The notes under the pieces: model-generated
Database searches by the model: none
Seen by the model: only the letters and a program-made list of their open reading frames with translations
What the model was told of the DNA's origin: nothing
Shown: positions 38,695 through 49,127 of the stretch, piece by piece
How the letters are laid out: each line of letters opens with the position of its first letter
Numbering within the stretch: position 1 is the first letter of the stretch
Position numbers and translations under genes: made by a program
Assembly: GCF_002258215.1 (NCBI RefSeq)
Contig: NZ_NEFY01000006.1
Span: 62,001 to 126,000 of the forward strand
DNA: 64,000 bases
Direction of reading: 5' to 3'
From: Marinobacter vinifirmus
GTDB taxonomy: Bacteria; Pseudomonadota; Gammaproteobacteria; Pseudomonadales; Oleiphilaceae

Positions 38695-39474
38695 ATGTTC
38701 GAGCGATTAAGGGAAGACATCAACAGCGTATTCCGCCGGGATCCGGCGGCACGGAACACCTTCGAGGTGCTTACCAACTATCCCGGGTTGCATGCCTTGT
38801 TGTTCCACCGGCTGGCTCACTGGCTCTGGAACCTGGGGCTGAAGTGGCTGGCCCGAACCCTGTCTACCCTGGCCCGCTGGTTTACCGGTATCGAGATTCA
38901 TCCGGGCGCAACCATTGGCCGGCGGTTTTTTATTGATCATGGTATGGGCGTGGTTATCGGCGAAACCACTGTTATCGGTGACGACGTCACCCTGTATCAG
39001 GGGGTTACTCTGGGCGGTACCAGCTGGAATAAAGGCAAGCGCCATCCCACCATCGGAAATGGTGTGGTAGTTGGTGCCGGTGCCAAGATCCTGGGGCCGT
39101 TTGAAGTGGGAGAGGGCGCTAAGGTGGGGTCCAATTCCGTGGTGACCAAGGCGGTGCCTGCGGGCGCGACCGTCGTTGGCATTCCTGGCCGGGTGATTGT
39201 GAAGCGTCAGGGCAAAGATGATGTCCGTCGCAAGCAGATGGAAGAGCGGATGGGCTTCGATGCCTACGGGGTTACCGAAGAAATGCCGGATCCTGTGGCC
39301 AGGGCCATGCGTTCGCTGCTGGATCACATGCACGCGGTGGACGATCGCATCGAAAGCATGTGCAAGGCCATTCGCAAGGTGAACAGCGAATACCAGAACG
39401 GCGAGTTGCCACCTTTGCACGAGGAAGATTTTGACTGCGTGCGGGACGAAACCGACGCCGACGGAAAAGGCTGA
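38695..39474 (+). CDS. cysE: Serine O-acetyltransferase CysE
   Basis: A 259-residue left-handed beta-helix acetyltransferase that makes O-acetylserine for cysteine synthesis. It shows the hexapeptide repeats with the catalytic stretch [18 protein letters not shown] and [17 protein letters not shown]. Translation starts at 38695 ([10 protein letters not shown]); earlier in-frame codons lie within trmJ. Its position before iscR-iscS fits supply of cysteine as sulfur donor. The IscR operator begins one base after its stop. Confidence 0.95.
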   Translation: MFERLREDINSVFRRDPAARNTFEVLTNYPGLHALLFHRLAHWLWNLGLKWLARTLSTLARWFTGIEIHPGATIGRRFFIDHGMGVVIGETTVIGDDVTLYQGVTLGGTSWNKGKRHPTIGNGVVVGAGAKILGPFEVGEGAKVGSNSVVTKAVPAGATVVGIPGRVIVKRQGKDDVRRKQMEERMGFDAYGVTEEMPDPVARAMRSLLDHMHAVDDRIESMCKAIRKVNSEYQNGELPPLHEEDFDCVRDETDADGKG

Positions 39475-39507
39475 ATACTTGACTGTTTTAGTTGGTCAAT
39501 TCATACT
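39475..39507 (+). promoter_or_regulatory. iscR promoter with type 1 IscR operator
   Basis: TTGACT (39479-39484), 17-base spacer, CATACT (39502-39507) form a sigma-70 promoter. The overlapping 25 bases 39475-39499 match the type 1 IscR site ATASYYGACTRWWWYAGTCRRSTAT at 21 of 25 positions, covering the -35 element. This predicts autorepression by [2Fe-2S]-IscR. Confidence 0.8.
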
Positions 39508-39552
39508 TCCGCATGCATATCGCGATTCATTCCCATTAACGGGGCTGAAATT

Positions 39553-40050
39553 ATGAAGCTGACCACCAAAGGCCGCTACGCTGTAACGGCGATGCTTGAC
39601 CTGGCCCTGCACGGAGCCCAGGGGCCGGTAAGCCTTGCAGATATTTCAGCCCGGCAGGAAATCTCCCTCTCGTATCTCGAGCAGCTGTTCTCCCGCTTGC
39701 GCCGTCATAGCCTGGTGGTGAGCGTGCGGGGCCCGGGTGGTGGCTATCGTCTGAGCCGCTCTGCCGATGACGTTTATGTCGCGGAAGTGGTGGATGCGGT
39801 CAGCGAATCCCTGGATACCACCCGTTGCGGTAATAAAGGCGACTGCCAGAATGGCGAAAAGTGCCTTACCCACCATTTGTGGTCAGACCTGAGCAGCCAG
39901 ATTCATCAGTTTCTCAGCGAAATCAGCCTGGGCGACCTGATGCGAAAACACGAAATCCGCCAGGTGGCGGACCGCCAGAACCGTAAACAGTCTGATGGCG
40001 ATCCGGATACCATCAATACCCGGCGTTTGATTGACCAGGCTCCGGCCTGA
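39553..40050 (+). CDS. iscR: Fe-S cluster assembly regulator IscR
   Basis: A 165-residue Rrf2-family regulator: [18 protein letters not shown], the winged HTH with [19 protein letters not shown], and the [2Fe-2S] ligands in [13 protein letters not shown] (three Cys with five-residue gaps). It senses cluster status and represses or activates Fe-S genes. It is followed by iscS after a short gap, and its own promoter carries a type 1 site. Confidence 0.95.
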   Translation: MKLTTKGRYAVTAMLDLALHGAQGPVSLADISARQEISLSYLEQLFSRLRRHSLVVSVRGPGGGYRLSRSADDVYVAEVVDAVSESLDTTRCGNKGDCQNGEKCLTHHLWSDLSSQIHQFLSEISLGDLMRKHEIRQVADRQNRKQSDGDPDTINTRRLIDQAPA

Positions 40051-40071
40051 TAACCGACACTTCCTTTGACT

Positions 40072-41220
40072 ATGAAAACACCCGTATATCTTGATTATGC
40101 GGCGACGACGCCCGTTGATCCTGCCGTTGCCGATGAGATGGTCAAATATCTGACCATTGATGGAGTTTTTGGCAACCCCGCGTCTCGCTCCCACGGATAC
40201 GGCTGGCAAGCCGAGGCCGCTGTTGAAGGTGCCCGCCGCCAGGTAGCCGACCTTATCCATGCCGACCCCAGGGAGATTGTCTGGACCTCCGGGGCAACGG
40301 AATCGGACAACCTTGCCATTAAAGGTGCCGTAGCCGGCCGGGCCAGTGCCCACGTGATTACATCGACGATCGAGCACAAGGCAGTTATTGATACCTGCAA
40401 GTGGCTGGAGCAACAGGGCGTAGAGGTTACCTGGCTGGCGCCGGAAGCCGACGGGCGTATTTCGGTTGAGGCGGTGGCGGGTGCACTCAGGGAAAACACC
40501 GTACTGGTGAGCCTGATGCTGGTGAACAATGAGCTGGGTTGTATTACCGATACGGCTGCAATCGGCGAACTGTTGCGTAACCGTGGCGTGTTGTTTCACG
40601 TGGACGCCGCGCAGGCCGCCGGAAAGATGCCGGTCGATGTCGCCGCACTGAATGTCGACCTGATGTCGCTTTCCGGACATAAGGTTTACGGCCCGAAAGG
40701 TGTTGGTGCGTTGTATGTGCGTCGGTCTCCAGAGGTCAGCATCGAGGCCCAGATGCATGGTGGCGGCCACGAGCGGGGCATGCGCTCCGGTACTTTGCCT
40801 ACCCACCAGATTGCCGGCATGGGGAAGGCTTTCGAGCTGGCCGGGCAAGGACTGTCTGACGAACTTATGCGCCTTGAAGCCCTGCGCGAGCGCTTTCTGG
40901 GCGGGCTGGAGTCGCTTTCCGGCGTTCATTTCAACGGCAGCCGGGAACATCGGGTGCCGGGCATTGTCAACCTATCCTTTGAGGGTGTTGAAGCCGAGTC
41001 CCTGATGCTGGGCTTGCGGCAGGTGGCGGTGTCATCCGGTTCTGCCTGTGCTTCGGCTACGGTAGAGCCCTCGTTTGTGCTGCGTGGCATTGGCGTGAGT
41101 GACGAGCTGGCTCATCGGGCATTAAGATTTTCCTTCGGGCGGTTCACCACCGATGAAGAAATCGACTTTGCCGTGGAGCAGATTGTGCAGGTTGTGTCCC
41201 GACTTCGTACGGTGCGGTAG
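40072..41220 (+). CDS. iscS: Cysteine desulfurase IscS, without the usual C-terminal tail
   Basis: A 382-residue PLP enzyme that takes sulfur from cysteine. It has [12 protein letters not shown], the PLP-lysine motif [13 protein letters not shown] (near residue 203) and the sulfur-carrying [15 protein letters not shown] (Cys near 325). ATG 40072 is chosen over an in-frame TTG at 40066. E. coli IscS has 404 residues; this one stops at RLRTVR and lacks the last ~22 residues, a tail known to contribute to IscU binding. No iscU follows: the next gene is ndk. Confidence 0.92.
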   Translation: MKTPVYLDYAATTPVDPAVADEMVKYLTIDGVFGNPASRSHGYGWQAEAAVEGARRQVADLIHADPREIVWTSGATESDNLAIKGAVAGRASAHVITSTIEHKAVIDTCKWLEQQGVEVTWLAPEADGRISVEAVAGALRENTVLVSLMLVNNELGCITDTAAIGELLRNRGVLFHVDAAQAAGKMPVDVAALNVDLMSLSGHKVYGPKGVGALYVRRSPEVSIEAQMHGGGHERGMRSGTLPTHQIAGMGKAFELAGQGLSDELMRLEALRERFLGGLESLSGVHFNGSREHRVPGIVNLSFEGVEAESLMLGLRQVAVSSGSACASATVEPSFVLRGIGVSDELAHRALRFSFGRFTTDEEIDFAVEQIVQVVSRLRTVR

Positions 41221-41240
41221 GCAGTTGCACTCGGACTGCG

Positions 41241-41246
41241 TATAAT
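41241..41246 (+). promoter_or_regulatory. Likely -10 element of the ndk promoter
   Basis: A perfect TATAAT at 41241-41246, 43 bases before the ndk start. No convincing -35 is visible at the right distance. Confidence 0.45.
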
Positions 41247-41288
41247 CGCACCCCTGAATTTTTACCCTAACCAGACTGGAGAAACATC

Positions 41289-41717
41289 ATGGCAAACGAG
41301 CGCACGCTCTCTATCATCAAGCCCGACGCGGTCGCCAAGAACGTTATCGGCGAAATCTACAGCCGTTTTGAAAAAGCCGACCTGAAAATCGTTGCGGCCA
41401 AAATGATGCACCTGACCCAGGAGCAGGCCGAAGGTTTCTACGCCGAGCACAAAGAGCGCCCGTTCTTTAACGACCTGGTTGCTTTCATGACTTCCGGTCC
41501 GGTTGTTGTGCAGGTTCTGGAAGGCGAAGGCGCCATCCTGAAGAACCGTGAGCTGATGGGTGCAACCAACCCGAAAGAAGCCGACGCCGGCACTATCCGT
41601 GCAGACTTCGCTTCTTCCATCGACGCAAACGCCGTTCACGGCTCCGACTCTGCAGCTTCTGCCGAGCGCGAAATTGCGTATTTCTTCTCCGACAACGAAA
41701 TCTGCCCGCGCGGCTGA
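41289..41717 (+). CDS. ndk: Nucleoside diphosphate kinase
   Basis: A 142-residue kinase that moves the gamma phosphate between nucleoside di- and triphosphates. [20 protein letters not shown] opens the fold, and the phosphohistidine is His117 in [17 protein letters not shown]. Length and motifs are normal. It takes the place where iscU would be expected after iscS; a separate promoter element lies upstream. Confidence 0.97.
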   Translation: MANERTLSIIKPDAVAKNVIGEIYSRFEKADLKIVAAKMMHLTQEQAEGFYAEHKERPFFNDLVAFMTSGPVVVQVLEGEGAILKNRELMGATNPKEADAGTIRADFASSIDANAVHGSDSAASAEREIAYFFSDNEICPRG

Positions 41718-41726
41718 TGTTGTCTG

Positions 41727-41755
41727 TTCAGGGGCAGCTTACGGCTGCCCCTGAA
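41727..41755 (+). terminator. Hairpin after ndk
   Basis: TTCAGGGGCAGC (41727-41738) pairs with GCTGCCCCTGAA (41744-41755), ten bases after the stop. The T-run is weak, so partial read-through into rlmN is likely. Confidence 0.6.
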
Positions 41756-41780
41756 TTGGTTATCTGATCGAGGTTATGTC

Positions 41781-42890
41781 ATGACTGCCCCTGCCGAAAA
41801 AATCAATCTTCTGGGGATGCCCAAAGCCAAGCTCGAGGCATTTTTTGAAACCCTGGGGGAAAAACGTTTCCGGGCCCAGCAGGTGCTGCAGTGGATCCAC
41901 CAGCGTGGCGTTGATGACTTCGATCAAATGACCAATATGAGCCGCGTTCTGCGCGAAAGGCTCAAGGAAATTGCTGAAGTGCGTGGCCCCGAGGTGGTTT
42001 ACGACGAAACCTCGAAAGACGGCACCCGCAAGTGGGTTATGCGCATGGATAACGGCAACAGTGTTGAAACTGTGCTTATTCCTGATGGGGAACGTGGCAC
42101 CTTGTGTGTGTCGTCCCAGATTGGCTGCAGCCTGGACTGTACTTTCTGTTCGACGGGAAAGCGGGGCTTTAACCGTAACCTGACAGCGGCAGAAATCATT
42201 GGCCAGGTGTGGGTGGCGCGCCGCGCTTTCATGCCGTTTGATCCCACCGATCGGCCGATTACCAACGTGGTCATGATGGGCATGGGAGAGCCCCTGCTCA
42301 ACTTCGATAACGTGGTTGACGCCATGAACCTGATGATGGAAGACCTGGCTTACGGTATTTCCAAGCGTCGGGTTACCCTGAGTACCTCTGGTGTTGTTCC
42401 GGCCCTTGACCGGCTGGGTGAGGTTACCGATGTTTCACTGGCCATCTCTCTGCATGCCCCTAATGATGAACTTCGTAACACGCTGGTGCCGCTGAATAAA
42501 AAGTACCCGATTGCCGAGTTGCTGGCAGCGACCCGCCGCTACCTGGCGCGCCTGCCGGACAAGCGTAAGGCCACTATCGAGTACACGGTCATAGAAGGTG
42601 TGAACGACCAGCCAGAGCACGCCCGGGAACTGTCCGTAATCTTGAAGGGGTTGCCCTGCAAGATTAACCTGATACCGTTTAATCCATTCCCGGAAAGCGA
42701 TTTCCGCCGGCCCAGCATGAACGCAACCCGGCGCTTCCAGAATGTGCTGAACGAAGCCGGCTTCGTGACCACCATCCGAACCACCCGAGGTGATGACATT
42801 GACGCTGCCTGCGGGCAGCTGGTAGGCCGGGTGGAAGACCGGACGCGCAGAAGCCAGCGCTATATTGCCGTTCAGCAAGTTAATCCCTGA
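41781..42890 (+). CDS. rlmN: Dual-specificity 23S rRNA/tRNA adenine-C2 methyltransferase RlmN
   Basis: A 369-residue radical SAM enzyme that methylates A2503 of 23S rRNA and A37 of some tRNAs. It has [19 protein letters not shown] with the CX3CX2C cluster motif and [13 protein letters not shown]. The C-terminal stretch [20 protein letters not shown] contains the methyl-carrying Cys. It precedes pilW, as in Pseudomonas. Confidence 0.97.
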   Translation: MTAPAEKINLLGMPKAKLEAFFETLGEKRFRAQQVLQWIHQRGVDDFDQMTNMSRVLRERLKEIAEVRGPEVVYDETSKDGTRKWVMRMDNGNSVETVLIPDGERGTLCVSSQIGCSLDCTFCSTGKRGFNRNLTAAEIIGQVWVARRAFMPFDPTDRPITNVVMMGMGEPLLNFDNVVDAMNLMMEDLAYGISKRRVTLSTSGVVPALDRLGEVTDVSLAISLHAPNDELRNTLVPLNKKYPIAELLAATRRYLARLPDKRKATIEYTVIEGVNDQPEHARELSVILKGLPCKINLIPFNPFPESDFRRPSMNATRRFQNVLNEAGFVTTIRTTRGDDIDAACGQLVGRVEDRTRRSQRYIAVQQVNP

Positions 42891-42930
42891 ATACAGGGGA
42901 GCAGAAACAACCAAGGTAAGGTGTTTGTTG

Positions 42931-43734
42931 ATGGTTAGGAATTCCAAGGTAAAACTGGCTGTGTTGGCCCTGGTTTTTTCAGGGATGCTGGTGTCCGGAT
43001 GCGTAACCACCACAGACAGCCGTTTCAGCCGGGAGGCTGACCGCGACAAAGCCTTGAGCAGCTACGTTCAGCTGGCAACCGCCTATATCCGGCAGGGCAA
43101 CCTGGAGCGGGCCCGGCACCACCTTGATCGCGCCCTGGAAATTGACAGCGGAGATGCCGAGGCATTGGCTGCCATGGGGCTGGTGTACAGCTATGAAGGC
43201 GAAGAGCAGCTGGCCGAAGAAAGTTTCCGCAAGGCTGTGTCAGCGGACGGAAGCTATACCCGTGGGCGAGTCTATTACGGTGCCTTCTTGTACGGCCAAA
43301 AAGAATACGAAGGTGCCCGTAACCAGTTTTCCGTTGCGTCCCGGGATACCGGGTACAGAGAGCGCGGAGGTGTCTTTTACAATCTGGGCATGACAGAAGA
43401 GCGCCTGGATAACCTCGAAGGCGCAGAGGCAGCCTACCGCAGAGCCGTAGAGCTGACCCGCGGCGAAGCTCGCTCGTTACTGTCACTTTCACGTGTGCTG
43501 GTGGAACAGGACAATTACACCGAAGCGTCCCGGTATTACAGTCGCCTTCAGACCATGATTCAGGGCAATACACGACTGACCCATTCCGCAGAAAGCCTTT
43601 ACACAGGTATCCGCATTGCCCGTTATTTCGGGGACAAAGACCAGGAAGCCAGTATGGCTTTGTTATTGCGGAACGAATTCCCGGAATCCATAGAGTATCA
43701 ACAATACAAGGTGCTGATTGCCAATGACCGGTGA
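42931..43734 (+). CDS. pilW: Type IV pilus biogenesis lipoprotein PilW/PilF
   Basis: A 267-residue TPR lipoprotein (pilotin) that helps assemble the outer-membrane PilQ secretin. It has a lipoprotein signal with lipobox VSGC, followed by repeated TPR helices (TAYIRQGNLERARHHLDRAL, FYNLGMTEERLDNLEGAEAA). ATG 42931 is the start that places the signal peptide at the N-terminus. Its end overlaps rodZ by 11 bases. Confidence 0.9.
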   Translation: MVRNSKVKLAVLALVFSGMLVSGCVTTTDSRFSREADRDKALSSYVQLATAYIRQGNLERARHHLDRALEIDSGDAEALAAMGLVYSYEGEEQLAEESFRKAVSADGSYTRGRVYYGAFLYGQKEYEGARNQFSVASRDTGYRERGGVFYNLGMTEERLDNLEGAEAAYRRAVELTRGEARSLLSLSRVLVEQDNYTEASRYYSRLQTMIQGNTRLTHSAESLYTGIRIARYFGDKDQEASMALLLRNEFPESIEYQQYKVLIANDR

Positions 43735-44725
43735 CGAGCAGCTGAATAACGTATCCGCAGAATCTGTCGGACAGCAGCTCCGGCGGGCACGGGAGAAGGC
43801 AGGGCTGAGTCTGGCAGCGGTTGCAGACCAACAGCACCTTCGGGTTTCCGTGATCCAGGCGATTGAAAGCGGTGATTACAGCAAAATTGATACCGAGCTG
43901 TTCCTGAAGGGGTATGTCCGTGCCTATGCGCGGCAAGTAGGCCTGGATGCAGACTCGATTATCCGTGACCTGGACACAGAGCTTGAGCCTCGCCGCCAGG
44001 AGCGGGAGCAGGCGCTGCAGGCTAACCCGCTGGTAAATATCGAACGACGCCGACGCCAGAAGCGTCGGGCCGCCAAGCTGATTCTCGTGCTGGTGGCCGC
44101 AGCTTTGATTGGCTTTCTGGCCTTTACTTATCTCAGCAACAAAGACTCCGCGCTTCCGGCGACACCGCAACCGGAAGCAGAGCAGCCCGAAGCCGCCGAA
44201 GACCCTGCCGGGTTTCAGCCGGACAGCACTGTAACTGCTCCTTTGATTGAAGCTGACGAGCCTGCTGTGGTGCTGCCAGGGCCCCAGGAGTCTGTTGATG
44301 AATCCGCTCCCGAGGCAGGGCAGGTTATGCCCGAAGACGGCGTGACCCTGGAGCCTGACATGGCCCCTGCAACAGCCCCTGAGGCTGACGACCAAGCCCT
44401 TGAGACCGCGCCGGCGGACGTTGCGGCGGTCGCTGAGCCGGTTCCGGAAGAAACGGTTGCGGCTAACGAGCCGCCGGCAGCGGCCCGTCTGCAGATGACG
44501 TTCAGTGATGATTGCTGGATTCAGGTTACTGATGGCGCTGGTAACCGCCTGGCTGCCGGTCTTCGTACCCGCGGCAACCAGCTGGACGTATCCGGTGAGG
44601 CGCCACTGAGAGTGGTAGTTGGCGCAATGAGTGCCGTTGAAACCATCCAGTTCCGGGGCGAGACCCTGGACCCTGGCCGTTTCCGCGTAGTGAATAACCG
44701 AGCAGAGTTCACCCTAGAACCCTGA
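43724..44725 (+). CDS. rodZ: Cytoskeleton protein RodZ
   Basis: A 333-residue membrane protein that links MreB to the cell-wall machinery. The N-terminal XRE-type HTH (VGQQLRRAREKAGLSLAAVA) is followed by a basic juxtamembrane segment, one helix (LILVLVAAALIGFLAFTYL), a long acidic Pro/Glu/Ala linker and a C-terminal DUF4115 domain (LQMTFSDDCWIQVTD). ATG 43724 is preferred over the in-frame TTG at 43718. Confidence 0.93.
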   Translation: MTGDEQLNNVSAESVGQQLRRAREKAGLSLAAVADQQHLRVSVIQAIESGDYSKIDTELFLKGYVRAYARQVGLDADSIIRDLDTELEPRRQEREQALQANPLVNIERRRRQKRRAAKLILVLVAAALIGFLAFTYLSNKDSALPATPQPEAEQPEAAEDPAGFQPDSTVTAPLIEADEPAVVLPGPQESVDESAPEAGQVMPEDGVTLEPDMAPATAPEADDQALETAPADVAAVAEPVPEETVAANEPPAAARLQMTFSDDCWIQVTDGAGNRLAAGLRTRGNQLDVSGEAPLRVVVGAMSAVETIQFRGETLDPGRFRVVNNRAEFTLEP

Positions 44726-44758
44726 ACGACCGCCTGAACAGATTGTTGGTTCCAGACC

Positions 44759-45877
44759 ATGAAGCAAGATTCCCCGATCAAGAGACGTAAATCCCGCCAG
44801 ATCATGGTGGGCAATGTGCCAGTGGGCGGAGATGCGCCCATTTCGGTACAGAGCATGACCAACACCAATACCTGTGATGTTGATGCCACCGTCGGTCAGA
44901 TCAAGGCCCTTGAAGAGGCCGGTGCGGATATTGTCCGCGTGTCTGTGCCGTCTATGGAGGCGGCCGAGGCATTCGGCAAGATTCGTGAGCGGGTCTCGGT
45001 GCCGTTGGTTTCGGATATCCATTTCGACTACAAGATTGCGTTGCGGGTTGCCGAGCTGGGTGTTGATTGTTTGCGGATCAACCCCGGCAACATTGGCCGG
45101 GACGACCGGGTGAGTGCGGTGATCAACGCTGCCAAGGATCGCAATATTCCGATCCGCATCGGGGTGAATGCCGGGTCACTGGAAAAGGCATTGCAACGCA
45201 AGTATGGCGAACCGACCCCCGAGGCGCTTGTGGAATCTGCCATGCGCCACATCGATATTCTGGACAAGCACGACTTCCAGAACTTCAAGGTCAGCCTGAA
45301 GGCGTCCGACGTATTCATGACCGTCGCAGCCTATCGCCAGATTGCCTCACAGATTGAGCAGCCCTTGCACCTGGGCATTACCGAGGCGGGCGGTTTCCGG
45401 TCCGGTACCGTGAAATCCGCCATCGGCCTCGGCATGTTGCTGATGGATGGTATTGGCGACACCATACGGGTCTCCCTGGCGGCAGACCCGGTACAGGAAA
45501 TCAAGGTAGGCTTCGACATCCTCAAAAGCCTGCGTTTGCGTAGCCGCGGCATCAATTTCATTGCCTGCCCAAGTTGTTCACGCCAGAACTTCGACGTTAT
45601 CCAGACCATGAACGACCTGGAAGCCCGTCTTGAAGATGTGAACACCTCACTGGATGTAGCCATCATTGGCTGTATCGTTAACGGGCCGGGTGAAGCCAAG
45701 GAAGCAGACCTGGGGTTGACCGGCGGCAGCCCGAAACACCTGCTGTATGTGGGCGGAAAGCCGAACCAGAAACTGGACAACACGGCACTGGCTGATGACC
45801 TCGAGCGGCTGATCCGCGAGCAGGTTGCCAAGCGCCAGGAGCAGGAAGAAGCCGTTATCGCCCGGTCTTCAGACTGA
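44759..45877 (+). CDS. ispG: 4-hydroxy-3-methylbut-2-enyl-diphosphate synthase IspG
   Basis: A 372-residue [4Fe-4S] enzyme of the non-mevalonate isoprenoid pathway. It starts with [20 protein letters not shown], and the cluster ligands are in CPSCSRQ (near residue 270) and the [10 protein letters not shown] stretch. It depends on Fe-S assembly. Position between rodZ and hisS is the standard one. Confidence 0.97.
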   Translation: MKQDSPIKRRKSRQIMVGNVPVGGDAPISVQSMTNTNTCDVDATVGQIKALEEAGADIVRVSVPSMEAAEAFGKIRERVSVPLVSDIHFDYKIALRVAELGVDCLRINPGNIGRDDRVSAVINAAKDRNIPIRIGVNAGSLEKALQRKYGEPTPEALVESAMRHIDILDKHDFQNFKVSLKASDVFMTVAAYRQIASQIEQPLHLGITEAGGFRSGTVKSAIGLGMLLMDGIGDTIRVSLAADPVQEIKVGFDILKSLRLRSRGINFIACPSCSRQNFDVIQTMNDLEARLEDVNTSLDVAIIGCIVNGPGEAKEADLGLTGGSPKHLLYVGGKPNQKLDNTALADDLERLIREQVAKRQEQEEAVIARSSD

Positions 45878-45918
45878 GCGTTACAAAGACACCATTCAAA
45901 GATTTTCAGGGTTTAAAC

Positions 45919-47193
45919 TTGGCTAAAATTCAGGCAATTCGGGGGATGAATGACATCCTCCCGGACCAGACCCCGGTCTGGCAGTATGTAGAGTCCACGG
46001 TAAGACAGGTGCTCGGCCAGTACGGCTACCAGGAAATCCGTATGCCGGTGGTAGAGCACACCGAGCTGTTCAAGCGCTCGATCGGTGAAGTGACCGATAT
46101 CGTCGAAAAAGAAATGTATACATTCGACGACCGCAATGGCGACAGCCTGACTCTGCGCCCTGAAGGTACAGCCGGTTGCGTTCGGGCCGCAGAAGAGCAT
46201 GGCCTGCTGTTCAACCAGACACGCCGTTTGTGGTACACCGGCCCGATGTTTCGCCATGAGCGGCCCCAGAAAGGGCGGTATCGCCAGTTTCACCAGATCG
46301 GTGTCGAGTGCTTCGGCATGGCCGGCCCTGACATTGACGCGGAGCTGCTGGTTCTGACCGCCCGCCTGTGGAAGGCGTTCGGGCTGACCGAGCATGCCCG
46401 GCTGGAAATCAATTCCATCGGTACCAGCGAATCCCGCAAGGTGTACCGGGAGGCGCTGGTTCGTTATCTCGAGCAGTATAAAGACCAGCTCGATGACGAC
46501 AGCAAGCGTCGTCTTGGCACCAATCCGCTTCGCATCCTGGACAGCAAAGACCCGGCCACCCGTGAAATCCTGAACGGGGCACCGTTGCTGGATGACTACC
46601 TGGACGACGAATCCCGCGTCCATTTCGAGCAACTGAAAGCACTGCTGGATGCGGCCGGTGTAAGCTACACCGTCAATCCGGCACTGGTTCGGGGCCTGGA
46701 TTACTACGGTAAAACCGTTTTCGAGTGGATCACTGACAGCCTTGGCGCCCAGGGCACCATCTGTGCCGGTGGCCGTTATGATGGACTGGTTCAGCAACTT
46801 GGTGGCAAGCCCACCGATGCGGTAGGTTTTGCCATGGGTCTGGAGCGGCTGATTCTGCTGCTTGAAACCCTCGGCCTGGTGCCGGAGCAGGTCAACAACA
46901 ACGCCGACGTATACGTAACCGCCATGGGCGAGCAGGCCGTTGCACCAGCCATGGCGGTGGCCGAATGTCTGCGTAATGAGTTGCCCGGAGTGGTGGTGGT
47001 CAGCCATTGTGGTGGCGGAAGTTTCAAGAGCCAGATGAAAAAGGCTGACCGGAGCAATGCTCGCTATGCAGTCATTCTGGGAGAGAACGAAATTGCCAGC
47101 GGCACGGTGGCCCTGAAACCACTTCGAAATGACGATCCCCAGCAGGAAGTTAACCAGTCCGAACTGGCTTCAGTCCTGAAGGGTTTGCTTTAA
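45919..47193 (+). CDS. hisS: Histidyl-tRNA synthetase
   Basis: A 424-residue class II synthetase. It has [14 protein letters not shown], motif 2 [21 protein letters not shown] in two parts, the histidine-A motif [15 protein letters not shown] and motif 3 [10 protein letters not shown]. The start is TTG at 45919, which aligns exactly with the family start (MAKIQAIRG) and follows CAGG; no ATG is available there. A rare start codon on an essential gene hints at modest translation. Confidence 0.95.
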   Translation: MAKIQAIRGMNDILPDQTPVWQYVESTVRQVLGQYGYQEIRMPVVEHTELFKRSIGEVTDIVEKEMYTFDDRNGDSLTLRPEGTAGCVRAAEEHGLLFNQTRRLWYTGPMFRHERPQKGRYRQFHQIGVECFGMAGPDIDAELLVLTARLWKAFGLTEHARLEINSIGTSESRKVYREALVRYLEQYKDQLDDDSKRRLGTNPLRILDSKDPATREILNGAPLLDDYLDDESRVHFEQLKALLDAAGVSYTVNPALVRGLDYYGKTVFEWITDSLGAQGTICAGGRYDGLVQQLGGKPTDAVGFAMGLERLILLLETLGLVPEQVNNNADVYVTAMGEQAVAPAMAVAECLRNELPGVVVVSHCGGGSFKSQMKKADRSNARYAVILGENEIASGTVALKPLRNDDPQQEVNQSELASVLKGLL

Positions 47194-47240
47194 GTTTTCT
47201 TGATAACGCATTGTATTTTAATAATTAATCAGGAGTTTTC

Positions 47241-47897
47241 ATGGCCGAGTTGCGCACAGAAGAAGAACAGGTCCAGGCGATCAAGGATTGGTGGAAAAAG
47301 AACGGCAGTTCGCTGCTGATCGGTATCGGCGCGGCACTCGCCATTGTCTTCGGCTGGCAAGCCTGGCAGAACCACCAGGCCCAGCAACGGGCGGAAGCAG
47401 CCAACCAGTTCGCCAATCTGCTGAACGCCTTTTCGGGTGAGCAGGGAGAATCTGACACAGACACCATGGCCTTTGTCGCCGAAACCCTGCGTGAAGAGCA
47501 CTCCGACAGCGCCTATGCCATCTACGGCAACCTGGTGATGGCGCGCCAGCAACTGGCCGAACAGAACGATCCAGCCGCTGCAGTAGAATCTCTCAGCTGG
47601 GCGCTGGACAAGGCTGCTGATGACAAGGCGCTTTCCCTGGTGGTGCGCAACCGCCTGGCTCGGGCCCAGTTTGCCGCCGGCAACCACGACGATGCCCTGG
47701 CCACGCTTGATGGTGCTGGCGAAGCGGATGCCTTCAATGCCATTTTCTCCGAACTTCGGGGCGATATCCTGTTGGCCAAAGGCGACCAGGATGGTGCCCG
47801 GGAAGCCTATCTGACCGCCCGGGAACAGAACCAACAGGGCCGAAGCGGTGTCCTGGAACTGAAACTGTCTGACCTGGGCGTCGGGGAGGACGCCTGA
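47241..47897 (+). CDS. yfgM: YfgM-like inner-membrane TPR protein
   Basis: A 218-residue protein: short cytosolic N-terminus (RTEEEQVQAIKDWWKKNG), one membrane helix (SLLIGIGAALAIVFGWQAW) and a periplasmic TPR-like region. It is an ancillary SecYEG-associated chaperone linked to outer-membrane protein traffic. It is coupled to bamB by a one-base stop/start overlap (TGATG). Confidence 0.9.
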   Translation: MAELRTEEEQVQAIKDWWKKNGSSLLIGIGAALAIVFGWQAWQNHQAQQRAEAANQFANLLNAFSGEQGESDTDTMAFVAETLREEHSDSAYAIYGNLVMARQQLAEQNDPAAAVESLSWALDKAADDKALSLVVRNRLARAQFAAGNHDDALATLDGAGEADAFNAIFSELRGDILLAKGDQDGAREAYLTAREQNQQGRSGVLELKLSDLGVGEDA

Positions 47898-49066
47898 TGC
47901 CGGTATCCAGAAGCATCCGCTCGGGTTTCCTGGCGGCGGCATCCATTGCGGCAATGGCCCTGGCCGGATGCAGCACCACCGATACCTTTGAACAGCCTGC
48001 CCCCTTGCCGGAAATCGACGAGCGTGTGGAGTTCGACCGGGTGTGGTCCATGTCGGTTGGCGATGGCCACGACGGTGAGTTCCTGCACATGGCGCCGCTG
48101 TATGCGGGTGACACCTTGTATGCTGCCTCTGCAGACGGCGAGGTTGTCGCGGTCCAAAGCGAAAACGGCGAGCTGATCTGGGAGCAGGACCTGGACGAGC
48201 GTTTGTTTGCGGGCCCGGGTGCTGATGCCCGGCAACTTTACCTGGCAAGCCGGAATGCCGAACTGATCGCCCTGTCCAGTGAGGATGGCAGTGAACAATG
48301 GCGCGCGAGCCTGCCCACGGAAGTGGTAGCTGCGCCGCAGTCTAACGGTTCCCTGGTGGTGGCGCAGACCACCGATGGCCGGGTGATCGGTTTTGATGCC
48401 GGGAATGGTGACCAGCTCTGGCAGTACGATGCCCAGGTTCCGGTTCTGACCATGCGCACTGGCGCGGCTCCGCTGGTGGGTGGAGACGTGGTGATCGCGT
48501 CCTTCGCCAACGGCCGGGTCATTGCGTTGACGGCAGCCGCCGGGCAGCCGGTCTGGCAGTACGAAGTAGGCCAGCCCCAGGGCCGAACAGAGCTTGAGCG
48601 CCTGGTGGATATTGGTGGACAGCCGCTGGTGCTGGATTCCGCCATTATGGTGGCGGGTTATCAGGGCAAGCTGGCTCTGGTGGATATTCCTTCCGGCCAG
48701 GAAATCTGGAGCAAGCCGGCATCCAGCTTCTATTCACCGGCAATCGGTAACGGCAATATCTACCTGGCCTCGGCCAATGGTGACATCCAGGCGCTTCGTG
48801 GCAACGACCGCAGGGAGCTGTGGGTTCAGGACCAGCTGTCCTGGCGCCAGGTAACCCGTCCGGCCGTCTCCGGAGACTACCTGGTGGTAGGCGATTTTGA
48901 GGGTTATCTGCACGTGTTGTCCGCCGAGGACGGTAGCCTGCAGGGCCAGGTGAAGTTTGACAGTGAGGGTATCCGCGTACCGATTCAGGTTACGAGAGAT
49001 GGTAACCTGCTGGTTTACGGAAACGGCGGCAAACTGTCCGTGCTCAGGCTTGAGCAGGACGACTGA
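47897..49066 (+). CDS. bamB: Outer-membrane assembly lipoprotein BamB
   Basis: A 389-residue beta-propeller lipoprotein of the BAM complex. Lipobox LAGC follows the signal, and repeated PQQ-like blades are visible (ASADGEVVAVQSENGELIWE, IALSSEDGSEQWRASLPTEV, FDAGNGDQLWQYDAQV). It helps insert beta-barrel proteins at the outer membrane. It sits between yfgM and der as in E. coli and Pseudomonas. Confidence 0.95.
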   Translation: MPVSRSIRSGFLAAASIAAMALAGCSTTDTFEQPAPLPEIDERVEFDRVWSMSVGDGHDGEFLHMAPLYAGDTLYAASADGEVVAVQSENGELIWEQDLDERLFAGPGADARQLYLASRNAELIALSSEDGSEQWRASLPTEVVAAPQSNGSLVVAQTTDGRVIGFDAGNGDQLWQYDAQVPVLTMRTGAAPLVGGDVVIASFANGRVIALTAAAGQPVWQYEVGQPQGRTELERLVDIGGQPLVLDSAIMVAGYQGKLALVDIPSGQEIWSKPASSFYSPAIGNGNIYLASANGDIQALRGNDRRELWVQDQLSWRQVTRPAVSGDYLVVGDFEGYLHVLSAEDGSLQGQVKFDSEGIRVPIQVTRDGNLLVYGNGGKLSVLRLEQDD

Positions 49067-49081
49067 CAGCCCCATGAATTT

Positions 49082-49110
49082 ACCCGGCTACGGCCGGGTT
49101 TCTGTTTTAT
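49082..49110 (+). terminator. Terminator-like hairpin between bamB and der
   Basis: ACCCGG (49082-49087) and CCGGGT pair around a short loop, followed by TTTCTGTTTTAT, 16 bases after the bamB stop. Confidence 0.6.
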
Positions 49111-49127
49111 TTGCATAGCAGACCAAT

